The notes under the pieces: generated by a model | The model's database searches: none | What the model was told of the DNA's origin: nothing | What the model saw: the letters and a program-made list of their open reading frames with translations, nothing else | Part shown: positions 44,490-52,774 of the stretch, one piece after another | Layout: every line of letters starts with the position of its first letter | Position numbering within the stretch: the stretch's first letter is position 1 | Assembly: GCA_000169115.1 (NCBI GenBank) | Contig: AAVV01000007.1 | Coordinates: 1-64,000 of the forward strand | DNA length: 64,000 nucleotides | Reading direction: 5' to 3' | Source of the DNA: a marine gamma proteobacterium HTCC2080 | GTDB taxonomy: Bacteria > Pseudomonadota > Gammaproteobacteria > Pseudomonadales > Halieaceae | Made by a program: the position numbers and the translations under genes

Positions 44490-45031
44490 ACATCAAAGAT
44501 AAGATGCGTAAGCGGCTCAAACTCAGCCGCCCTTCGCTGAGAGCGCGGGCACGGCCGCCAAAGCATCGCTCGGTTTGTGGCAGTCAATTTTCGGCTGCGA
44601 ATCTCCCCGGTGTTTTGCAACTCCAAAACTGCACAGACTGTGGCCACGTCCAGTATCCCCCTGCGGAGTTATGCGGCGCCTGTTTAGGCGGCACTCTGAT
44701 CTATAAGGAAACAGCGTGCACGGGCACCCTGCTCGCTCAATCCCAACTTCACCACAGCCTTTGGGAGTACTTTAAACGGCGTATTAAAAGAGCCCCGTGG
44801 CCCATAGCCTCAGTGCAACTCGATGTTGGCCCAGTCGCTATCGTTCACCTTACCGAACTGGACCTAGACACCGGAGATCGAGTGAAGGTGTTCTCTCATT
44901 CAGATGCGTCACGTTCGGTCGTACTCATCGCAGTACCTGCCGCAACGGATATCACTACACCAGAGTTGCGACAGGCCGTCATTGTCGGAATGCAACTCGA
45001 TAAATCCGCCGAACGCCTAAAGGGCGTCTAG
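44486..45031 (+). CDS. DUF35 zinc-ribbon/OB-fold partner of the thiolase-like protein
   Basis: Small protein of 181 residues with a rubredoxin-like zinc ribbon (NCTDCGHVQYPPAELCGAC: C-x2-C and C-x2-C) and a following OB-fold, the DUF35/acyl-CoA-associated architecture. Its TTG start overlaps the thiolase-like stop by 4 bp and has AAGGGG 7 bp upstream. The basic N-terminal 30 residues are unusual for the family. DUF35 proteins bind and activate thiolase-like partners, in some cases as aldolases, so a two-protein complex is expected. Confidence 0.88.
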   Translation: MNIKDKMRKRLKLSRPSLRARARPPKHRSVCGSQFSAANLPGVLQLQNCTDCGHVQYPPAELCGACLGGTLIYKETACTGTLLAQSQLHHSLWEYFKRRIKRAPWPIASVQLDVGPVAIVHLTELDLDTGDRVKVFSHSDASRSVVLIAVPAATDITTPELRQAVIVGMQLDKSAERLKGV

Positions 45032-45064
45032 TAAAACGCTCAGACATCAAGGAGGTTTACCGCG

Positions 45065-45793
45065 ATGGCCCATGATAGTTTCATTGTAACGGGAGGAAGT
45101 ACCGGTATTGGCGCGGCTATCTGTTCGCGCCTGCTAGAGCGCGGCTATCGAGTCATCAACCTCTCTCGGCGCCCCCTTGAACACCCCAGCAAACAGCTCG
45201 AAAATATGACGCTTGATCTAAGCGACAGGGCTGCCGTTAAAGAAGCAGCACAAACGATTACCCAACGTTACAACGTCACTGGACTCATTCACAATGCCGG
45301 TCTTATACGGCCGAATTTAGTTGAGGACGTAAATCTGGAAGATTTTGACTATCTTAGTGAGGTACATATAGGAGCTGCGATTACTCTGGCTCAAGCGGTG
45401 ATACCCAGCATGAAATCACAGACGTTTGGACGTATCGTTTTAATCACATCTAGAGCGGCTCTAGGCCTCGCAACACGCACCAGTTACAGTGCGACTAAGT
45501 CAGGCATGATGGGCATGGCTCGCACCTGGGCTTTGGAATTAGGCCAGTACGGCATTACTGTAAACACCGTTGCCCCCGGCCCCATTCAGGACACTGAAAT
45601 GTTCGAGGCCGTTGTGCCAGCTGACAGCGAAAAACTAGACGATATGGCCGCTAGCATCCCGGTACAGCGTTTAGGCAGATCGACCGACGTCGCACATGCC
45701 GTGGACTTTCTTGCCGATGAGGCTTCGGGTTTTATCACGGGACAAACACTTATGGTTTGTGGCGGTGCTAGTCTAGGTTCTTTAGCGCTATAG
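45065..45793 (+). CDS. Short-chain dehydrogenase/reductase in the Rieske operon
   Basis: Classical SDR of 242 residues: TGGSTGIG (about 9-16), HNAG, Ser in LITSRAALG, YSATKSG catalytic motif, TGQTLMVCGG. A strong AAGGAGG precedes ATG. Directly upstream of the Rieske alpha gene, the position of cis-dihydrodiol dehydrogenases in many ring-hydroxylating operons. It may instead act on a hydroxyacyl-CoA together with the FadB-like enzyme. Confidence 0.9.
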   Translation: MAHDSFIVTGGSTGIGAAICSRLLERGYRVINLSRRPLEHPSKQLENMTLDLSDRAAVKEAAQTITQRYNVTGLIHNAGLIRPNLVEDVNLEDFDYLSEVHIGAAITLAQAVIPSMKSQTFGRIVLITSRAALGLATRTSYSATKSGMMGMARTWALELGQYGITVNTVAPGPIQDTEMFEAVVPADSEKLDDMAASIPVQRLGRSTDVAHAVDFLADEASGFITGQTLMVCGGASLGSLAL

Positions 45794-45804
45794 CGGAGGT
45801 CAGT

Positions 45805-47139
45805 ATGCAGAAAATTCCTGATCGTAACTTTGATGCGCTGGTCACACCGACCAAGCTACACCGCAGCCTGTATACCGACCCCGATATTTTTGAACTTGAA
45901 ATGAGCCGAATTTGGGGTGAGGCCTGGATTTTTATTGGCCATGAATCTCAGGTACCGAACTTTGGTGACTACTTTACAACCAACATCAATCACAAAGTGC
46001 CGGTTGTAATGATTAGAGATAAAGACGCCGCTGTGCACGTACTTCATAATCGTTGCGGCCATAAGGGTGCCAAAGTTGTCGATAAACAATCGGGCAACGT
46101 ACGAGGGGCTCTACGCTGTGCTTACCACGGCTGGAGCTATCGGTTTGACGGCTCACTCTTAAAAATACCCAATCAACAAGGCTATGAAGATACCGGATTT
46201 GATGCCTCAGACCCCTGTTATAGCATGCAGCCGCTTGCGCAAGTTGCCAGTTATCGAGGGTTTGTCTTCGCCACGTTGTCTAGCACCATCACCGATCTTG
46301 TAACTTGGATGGGGGGCGCTATTACCTGCTTCGACAATCTCTGCGATCGTGCGCCCGAGGGCGAGGTAGAAGTCGCTGGTGGCGTCTTGCGCTACGAGCA
46401 TGACTGCAACTGGAAATTCATCCTCGAGAATCTCAATGACACAATGCACCCAATGGTCGTCCATGAATCATTGGTCAAAGCCGCCGAATCTTATATTGCC
46501 ACCCTACCCCAAGAAGCCGTCGAGCAACGGCGGGAAGCAGAAATCATTCCTCCCTTCGGGGCAAGCTATGAAAACTTTGAGAACAGTGGCATAACAGGGT
46601 TTGAATACGGTCATCACTACGATGGCGGTAAAACAAGTATTCATGCTGACTACTCGGTGGATCCAGATTATCACGCCGCCATGGTCGCAGCTTATGGTGA
46701 AACTAGAACTCGAGAAATTTATGCCTTCAACACCCACAACGTACTTTATTATCCGTCGCTGACCATTAAGTGCGCTATACAAAACATCCGCATCATTCGC
46801 CCTGTTAGCGTTGATCGCTTTGTCGTCGAGAGCTGGTCATTCAGACTTAAGGGTGCGCCCGATTCGATGCTGCAGCGAACGGTGCTTTACAGTCGTCTGA
46901 TCAACTCAGCGATGGGCATGGTTGGACCCGATGACCTAGAGGTTTATCGGCGGGCGCAGAAAGGGCTCGAGTGTCCAGCTAATGATTGGGTTGAATTTCA
47001 TCGGCAGTATGGGAAGGATCGAATACTTGCAGATCGAGTCGAAGGGGGTGGCACGTCAGATTTAGATATGCGCACCCAGTATCGAGCATGGAAGGCTTAC
47101 ATGGAGCAGGGTCAACAGCTAGGAATGAAAGATGCCTGA
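45805..47139 (+). CDS. Aromatic ring-hydroxylating dioxygenase, alpha subunit
   Basis: Rieske oxygenase large subunit of 444 residues. Ligands of the [2Fe-2S] cluster are C84-x-H86 and C105-x2-H108. The mononuclear iron site is in ENLNDTMHPMVVH (H215, H220), with a distal acidic ligand later. It overlaps the beta-subunit gene by 8 bp, so a multimeric alpha-beta oxygenase is expected. A MarR-type operator 6.3 kb upstream controls the operon. IAA-degrading bacteria use a two-subunit Rieske dioxygenase for the first attack on the indole ring, which is the proposed role here. Benzoate- or anthranilate-type dioxygenation is the alternative. No ferredoxin or reductase gene adjoins. Confidence 0.9.
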   Translation: MQKIPDRNFDALVTPTKLHRSLYTDPDIFELEMSRIWGEAWIFIGHESQVPNFGDYFTTNINHKVPVVMIRDKDAAVHVLHNRCGHKGAKVVDKQSGNVRGALRCAYHGWSYRFDGSLLKIPNQQGYEDTGFDASDPCYSMQPLAQVASYRGFVFATLSSTITDLVTWMGGAITCFDNLCDRAPEGEVEVAGGVLRYEHDCNWKFILENLNDTMHPMVVHESLVKAAESYIATLPQEAVEQRREAEIIPPFGASYENFENSGITGFEYGHHYDGGKTSIHADYSVDPDYHAAMVAAYGETRTREIYAFNTHNVLYYPSLTIKCAIQNIRIIRPVSVDRFVVESWSFRLKGAPDSMLQRTVLYSRLINSAMGMVGPDDLEVYRRAQKGLECPANDWVEFHRQYGKDRILADRVEGGGTSDLDMRTQYRAWKAYMEQGQQLGMKDA

Positions 47140-47605
47140 TCTCGCTGCGATTGAGGAATTTCTCTACAAAGAAGCCAGTTTTCTAGACCGTCCCAATCTC
47201 GATAGCTGGATAGAGCTTTACACCGAGGATGCCTACTATTGGATTCCCGCAACCGAGGACCAAACAGACCCTATTAACCACGTCTCTCATGTTTATGATG
47301 ATCGCGTCATGATGGAAATTCGACGGCGCAACTTTGTTCACCCTCGTGCCGCTTCCAAAGACAGCCAAACGAGATGCTCACACATCATAGGAAACGTTCG
47401 AATTAAGGAACAATCTCCTGAAGGTGGCCTTCTCATCGAGTCCACCCAGCATGTCGTGGTTTGGTACCTGAACGAGCAGCGAATTTATGCTTTTACAGCC
47501 CAGCATGAACTCAGGCCTGCAAATGGCAGCTTCAAGATAAAAAGCAAACGCGTCAATTTGATAAACCCAGACGCCGCCCAAAAATCACTGGTTATTTATT
47601 TGTAA
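47132..47605 (+). CDS. Aromatic ring-hydroxylating dioxygenase, beta subunit
   Basis: Small subunit of 157 residues with the NTF2-like cone fold typical of dioxygenase beta subunits: EEFLYKEASFLDRPNLDSWIELYTEDAYYWIPA, SQTRCSHIIGNVRI, KSKRVNLINPDA. It is translationally coupled to the alpha subunit and ends the operon. Structural role, stabilising the alpha-beta assembly. Confidence 0.9.
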   Translation: MPDLAAIEEFLYKEASFLDRPNLDSWIELYTEDAYYWIPATEDQTDPINHVSHVYDDRVMMEIRRRNFVHPRAASKDSQTRCSHIIGNVRIKEQSPEGGLLIESTQHVVVWYLNEQRIYAFTAQHELRPANGSFKIKSKRVNLINPDAAQKSLVIYL

Positions 47606-47648
47606 AAAAGACCAGTCTGAATAGCCAGAGCTTGGTAAGCCAGCTCAG

Positions 47649-47668
47649 ATATTTTAAACTTAAAGTAT
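47649..47668. promoter_or_regulatory. MarR-type operator copy 6 (before glutaryl-CoA dehydrogenase)
   Basis: ATATTTTAAACTTAAAGTAT; its right half is nearly that of the copies at 17631 and 33081. It ends 24 bp before the preferred start codon of the glutaryl-CoA dehydrogenase gene, so this lower-pathway gene appears to be in the same regulon. Confidence 0.7.
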
Positions 47669-47692
47669 ATCGACGTGAATGCGGAGTTCGCA

Positions 47693-48877
47693 ATGGCCAA
47701 CAAAACTAACTGGACTCAACTCAATTGGGAAGATCCCTTTGAACTGGACAGCCAGCTGAATGATGAGCAGCGCATGGTACGTGATAGTGCTAGGCAATAT
47801 GCCCAAGAAAAATTGCTGCCTCGGGTAAAAGACGCCTTTAGAAATGAAAGCACCGACCCTAATATTTTTAGAGAGATGGGCGAGATGGGGCTGCTGGGCT
47901 CCACCATCGACGGCTATGGCTGCCCAGGAGTCGATTATGTCTGCTACGGCCTCGTTGCGCGCGAAGTCGAGCGCGTCGATTCGGGCTATCGTTCAATGCT
48001 GAGCGTTCAATCATCCCTTGTGATGTACCCTATTTACGCCTACGGCGACGACGCTCAGCGAGAAAAGTATTTGCCCAAACTAGCCACTGGTGAGTGGATT
48101 GGCTGTTTCGGTCTCACCGAGCCGGATCACGGCTCAGACCCCGGTGGTATGACCACCCGGGCTAAAAGTGTCGACGGAGGCTATCGAGTTTCTGGCGCAA
48201 AAATGTGGATATCCAACTCCCCTATTGCCGATGTTTTTGTTGTTTGGGCCAAAACCGACGACGACGTTATCCGTGGCTTCATACTTGAAAAAGGCATGGA
48301 AGGGCTGAGTGCGCCCAAGATAGAAGGTAAGCTTGCGCTGCGAGCCTCTGTTACTGGCGAGATTGTAATGGACGAGGTTTTTGTTCCAGAAGAAAACCTG
48401 TTGCCCAACGTGCGAGGACTTAAAGGCCCCTTCGGATGCCTTAACAACGCACGCTACGGTATTGCCTGGGGAACTTTGGGTGCTGCAGAGACTTGCTGGC
48501 ATACCGCAAGACAATACACCCTCGATCGGCAGCAGTTTGGCCGCCCCCTTGCAGCGAATCAGTTAATACAACTGAAGCTTGCCGATATGCAAACCGACAT
48601 CTCCCTCGCTATGCAGGGCTGTTTTCGCGCCGGGCAAATGCTGAGTGCTGGCACGATATCCCCAGACCTCATAAGCTTGATCAAGCGAAACTCTTGCGGA
48701 AAAGCGCTAGAAATAGCGCGCAAAGCTCGAGATATGCTCGGCGGCAACGGAATATCTGACGAGTACCCGATCATGCGCCACATGATGAATCTAGAGGTTG
48801 TGAACACCTATGAGGGCACTCATGATATCCACGCACTGATTCTTGGCCGCAGCCAAACTGATATTCCGGCATTTTAA
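47693..48877 (+). CDS. gcdH: Glutaryl-CoA dehydrogenase
   Basis: FAD enzyme of about 394 residues converting glutaryl-CoA to crotonyl-CoA and CO2. The GCDH-specific stretch [20 protein letters not shown], the [17 protein letters not shown] loop and the [16 protein letters not shown] end with the catalytic Glu are clear. ATG 47693 follows GGAG by 6 bp, while the GTG at 47675 lacks a site. It sits downstream of the Rieske operon behind its own MarR-type operator. Glutaryl-CoA is a common end point of alicyclic CoA ring breakdown as well as of lysine and tryptophan degradation, so the regulon probably delivers carbon through this step. Confidence 0.95.
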   Translation: MANKTNWTQLNWEDPFELDSQLNDEQRMVRDSARQYAQEKLLPRVKDAFRNESTDPNIFREMGEMGLLGSTIDGYGCPGVDYVCYGLVAREVERVDSGYRSMLSVQSSLVMYPIYAYGDDAQREKYLPKLATGEWIGCFGLTEPDHGSDPGGMTTRAKSVDGGYRVSGAKMWISNSPIADVFVVWAKTDDDVIRGFILEKGMEGLSAPKIEGKLALRASVTGEIVMDEVFVPEENLLPNVRGLKGPFGCLNNARYGIAWGTLGAAETCWHTARQYTLDRQQFGRPLAANQLIQLKLADMQTDISLAMQGCFRAGQMLSAGTISPDLISLIKRNSCGKALEIARKARDMLGGNGISDEYPIMRHMMNLEVVNTYEGTHDIHALILGRSQTDIPAF

Positions 48878-48913
48878 CCCGGCAATCAGCTGGTATTGGA
48901 ATCGACAGCGCGG

Positions 48914-50858
48914 TCAAGCTCCTAAGGTCGCGCTGCTCATTTCTTTGTAGAGATCAGCAACAGCACCTTCTAACGCTAAAACTAGTGGGTCTCCCTCGGG
49001 CAAATGCCGGCGGGCACGATTCAATGTCTGCAACGGTGGCTCACCAAATCCCCGGATCAGACCGCGTCGCTCTAGACGTGAGCATAGCGCGATAAAACGC
49101 TGCTCCTCAGGCAACAACGGTTGTACTCCGCGTCCTCGATTCAACCACAGCATTAGGGGTAGCAGAACTCCAGCCCAACTGCCCAGCAAGATAGCCACAA
49201 ACCACGACACTCTGATCTCACCGAACCAGTCTTTCAATAAATCAATCTGACGCGCGCTATCGAAGCCAATAACAAAACTCTGCCAACCGAAGGCCAATGC
49301 GTCATAACGAAGTCGCATCCAATTCAATATCTTGATACCTCGGAATCGATAGGCCGACAGTACTGAATCAGATAGAAAGCCAGGCTGCCCATCTAAGGCC
49401 GCTTCCATTCCCAATTCGATCCGACTCGGTGCAACCGCTGCAGTGGGATCAATCCGCGTCCAACCCCCATCACCAAACCACACCTCTGCCCAAGCATGGG
49501 CATCAAACTGCCGCACTATCAGCGTGTTGTTTAGAGGGTTAACTTCGCCGCCCTGATAGCCTGCAATAATTCTTGCGGGTATTCCTACCATCCTGAGCAT
49601 AGCAACGAAGCTATAAGCGTAGTGCTCACAAAATCCACGACGCGAATCGAACATGAATTTATCCACAAAATCGGAAGACAAAATTTCCGGGGGTTCTAAG
49701 GTGTAATAAAACGGCTGCGTTCTAAAATAATTGAGCAGTGCGCTCACAAAATCACGATCGTTACTATATTGAGCATGCAAATCCCTTACCCATGCTTCGG
49801 TCAACGGATTTAGTCCTGGGGGAAAGTCCGTTTCCAAGCGCCTTCGCCAATCACTCAGGCTTGGCTGAAGCACCGCTGTCACCCAAGAAGTAACGTCATA
49901 ACCAAATTGGAATTCAATTGGATTGAGCGCACCCAATCTATAATCAGCCGCTTCATAGACGCCTGCAGTCGGCGACTCTGCGTAGGCCATGCCATATAAC
50001 CACCGTTGTTGCGTTGGCTCTAACACGATGCGGTATCGCAACGGATCATCAAAAGTTTCTGGCGCCTCGGGCTTTCTTTCCGAACCGGTAACTCGGTCAC
50101 TGAAGCGTCGCCAGGTACGTCTTCAATTTACTAAACACCAATCCCCGCCAATACAAAGCCGCTTTCTCAGGAATTACCCCTGCGAATCGAGCCCGAAAAG
50201 CCACATCAGCAGAGCGCCCAAGCTTAGTCACTGCACCCGGGCGCAGGAAGTCACTCATGCCAGTCGTCCCTTGCCCCGAAGTTGACGGCACGCTCCAAAT
50301 TGGACCAATGCGTGGAAATAAAAAGAACAACACAATCATCATTGGGATTGCGAGGGTCATCATTTTCAACGCTAAAAGAGGTTCGTGATTCGAGACGCCC
50401 GCGCCTGGGCTCTGATTCAAAGTGATCAGTGCGGTTACCAATAGTCCCGTGCAGAAAACAGAGTAAAGCGTGGCAGGTAAGGTTTGAGTGAAAATGAAAT
50501 GCGTGACACAGATGAAGAAACCCAAAAACACCAACAGGTAACCATCCCTTTCACGAATAGCTTCTAGAAGCTTTAACGCTGATGCAACAAGCAGTAGCGC
50601 CACCATGGGCTCCAAGCCTATAAAGGTTCCAAAACTTGTGAACAGTAGCGTTGCACCTGCAATGCCCAGTAACAATCGCCACCACTTACCCGGCATTTCA
50701 GCACGCTGACGATACATCTGCAGGCGCCACAGTGCGGCTGCCAGATAAATAACAACAATCCAAATAGGAACCCTCTGAAGATGGGGCACCATCACAGCAA
50801 TTTGACAAACAATCAGCCAAATCAAGGATCGCCGAGGTAACTGCTCACCCAAAATCAC
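48914..50858 (-). pseudogene. TgpA-like transglutaminase (DUF3488-transglutaminase), split by a frameshift
   Basis: Two consecutive frames together make one TgpA-family membrane protein. The 5' part (50858 down to 50097, 253 codons) has several transmembrane helices and ends at YWRGLVFSKLKTYLATLQ-stop. The 3' part (open from about 50125 to 48914) has the catalytic core with Cys in RRGFCEHYAYSF, His in DAHAWAEVWF and Asp in RIDPTA, one more membrane helix and a cytosolic tail. Reading in the second frame before its first ATG gives TWRRFSDRVTGSE, exactly the expected continuation, so a net shift lies between 50100 and 50125. Either a pseudogene or sequence errors. The GTG start overlaps the DUF58 gene by 4 bp. 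Confidence 0.85.
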
Positions 50859-51847
50859 GCTATCTCACCTCGACTCAGACCATGCAATGCGAGGGCACGC
50901 AATGCCAATTCTCGTTGACGATCTCCTGTAGCCAGAGCCAGCTCCACACCAGGCAAACGAAGGCCAAAACTTTCACCTCGCCTATGGTGCTGCAAAACTA
51001 GCCAGCACAACCAAGAGAGTCTTTGCTCTACAGACCCCGAGCTAAAGTCTTTCCAGTCTAGCCAGTGATCTTCGTCGACGGGCAATGAATACAACTTAGT
51101 TTGTAGGGGTGATCCTCTCGCATGGCTGCGCCAGTCGATTAATCTGGGCGCATCTCCAAGGCGGTAATCCCGAAATCCCATGAGGTCTTCAAGGCCTTCA
51201 TGCTCGCTAAACCCATAGCTAGCATTTTCACTGTAAGGAGAAGCCCACCGCTCAACCTCTAAAGGTCTAGGCCAAACCAAAGCGCGACTATCAAAATAGG
51301 CGAAGCTCCAACAGCGGAGAAGCCCAAGGGGGTAGGTTGACTCAATACGTAACTTAGGGGGATCAAACCAACCTCGCTCAAGGACCTTATGGCGCAGTGA
51401 CACCTCAACCTCACCACCTGCAGGAACATCCACCATAACCTCACTGCACGGCCAGACCAGCTTAACGGCGTGATGTCCTCGGCGCGGACTACAGCAACTT
51501 ATTCGAAACACAAATTCCGCCTGCTGACCCGGATACACGGATTCTGCCCGAAGACTGGTGATCGTCATGTTGAGTAAATTAGCGTGGGTGAAGTGAACGG
51601 CGATAATGAACAGCATGGCGAGCCAAAAAGTTAAGCCATACGCAAGATTGTTTTGGTAGTTAATCGCAGTTAACAACATAAGCAGTAGCGTTAAAGCGAA
51701 CAAAAAGCCCTGCCGCGACGGGAAAATAAAAAGCCTCCGTTGTTCAAGCTTGATAGTTCGGGCGGCAGGTAGCCGTCGCCCCAGCCAACGGCGATAGCGT
51801 TGGAACAGAAAATTCTTTAGGCGCTCTGTGACGTTAGCCCGGGATAA
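50855..51847 (-). CDS. DUF58-domain membrane protein of the moxR operon
   Basis: Protein of 330 residues with two N-terminal transmembrane helices (FPSRQGFLFALTLLLMLL; LTFWLAMLFIIAVHF) followed by the DUF58 domain (EGLEDLMGFRDYRLGDAPRLIDWRSHARG). ATG 51847 lies inside the moxR 3' end (14-bp overlap) and is preferred to longer frames. MoxR, DUF58 and transglutaminase genes form a widespread operon thought to act in envelope protein maturation or stress. Biochemical role unknown. Confidence 0.9.
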   Translation of the reverse strand, partial: LSRANVTERLKNFLFQRYRRWLGRRLPAARTIKLEQRRLFIFPSRQGFLFALTLLLMLLTAINYQNNLAYGLTFWLAMLFIIAVHFTHANLLNMTITSLRAESVYPGQQAEFVFRISCCSPRRGHHAVKLVWPCSEVMVDVPAGGEVEVSLRHKVLERGWFDPPKLRIESTYPLGLLRCWSFAYFDSRALVWPRPLEVERWASPYSENASYGFSEHEGLEDLMGFRDYRLGDAPRLIDWRSHARGSPLQTKLYSLPVDEDHWLDWKDFSSGSVEQRLSWLCWLVLQHHRRGESFGLRLPGVELALATGDRQRELALRALALHGLSRGEIA

Positions 51848-52766
51848 CATCGACTTGGCTACGCAATAGCGCCACCAACGCATTCCCATCCCCCGCATAA
51901 TCTGCGCTAGGGATCAATCGATGGGCAATGACGGGAGCCAGCACAGCCTGAACATCATCTGGAGCCACATAATTTCGCCCCTCCATCTGCGCCCAGGTTT
52001 TAGCTGCACCAACGAGGGCCAAGGCACCACGGGGAGACAATCCAACAGAAAACTCTGGGGCTTCGCGCGTAAAAGCCGTCAAACGTTGGATGTAGCCCAA
52101 CAAGCTATCGGATAATGTCGTCCGACTGATTACCGCTCTCATTTCCATAAGTTGCTCGGGGGAAATGCACGGATCAACCGCAGATTTGCTAAGGTCATGA
52201 CCGCGCTGTAACAGCGCTCGTTCAGCTTCAAAATCGGGATAGCCCAATGAAAGTCGCATGAGAAAACGATCCAGCTGAGATTCAGGGAGCACGTAAGTGC
52301 CAGACTGATGCGCCGGATTTTGAGTGGCGATAACAAAAAAAGGTTCGGGCAGCCCACGAGGAGCACCATCGATACTCACCTGCCGTTCAGCCATAGCCTC
52401 CAGCAAAGCACTCTGGGTGCGGGGTGTCGCCCTATTTATCTCATCAGCTAGGAGCAGTTGGTTAAATATTGGGCCGGAACGAAACTGAAACGTCTCCGTC
52501 TCGCGATTGAAAACTGAGACCCCCAAAATATCCGAAGGCAATAGATCAGAGGTAAACTGTACCCGAGCATAACTAAGCCCCAAAACGTCGGCCAGTGCAT
52601 GAGCCAAGGTTGTCTTGCCCATACCGGGAAGGTCTTCAAGGAGTAAATGCCCTGATGTTAGCAAACAGCATAGTGCCTGCCGAACCGCCTGCTCTTTACC
52701 AAACAACACCTCGCCAATAGCCGATACTGCGCGGTCAATTAGGTCTGGCAAGGTGGCTACTGACAT
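51834..52766 (-). CDS. MoxR-family AAA+ ATPase
   Basis: Chaperone-like ATPase of 310 residues: Walker A LEDLPGMGKTT (about 44-53), Walker B LLLADEINRATPRTQSALLEAM, sensor region VIATQNPAHQSGTYVLPESQLDRFLMRL, C-terminal lid with ALVGAAKTWAQMEGR. First gene of a moxR-DUF58-tgpA operon whose members overlap. Such ATPases are thought to remodel or insert cofactors into partner proteins; the client here is unknown. The gap to metZ is only 8 bp, so it may be read from the metZ promoter. Confidence 0.93.
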   Translation of the reverse strand: MSVATLPDLIDRAVSAIGEVLFGKEQAVRQALCCLLTSGHLLLEDLPGMGKTTLAHALADVLGLSYARVQFTSDLLPSDILGVSVFNRETETFQFRSGPIFNQLLLADEINRATPRTQSALLEAMAERQVSIDGAPRGLPEPFFVIATQNPAHQSGTYVLPESQLDRFLMRLSLGYPDFEAERALLQRGHDLSKSAVDPCISPEQLMEMRAVISRTTLSDSLLGYIQRLTAFTREAPEFSVGLSPRGALALVGAAKTWAQMEGRNYVAPDDVQAVLAPVIAHRLIPSADYAGDGNALVALLRSQVDVIPG

Positions 52767-52774
52767 GGCAATAG

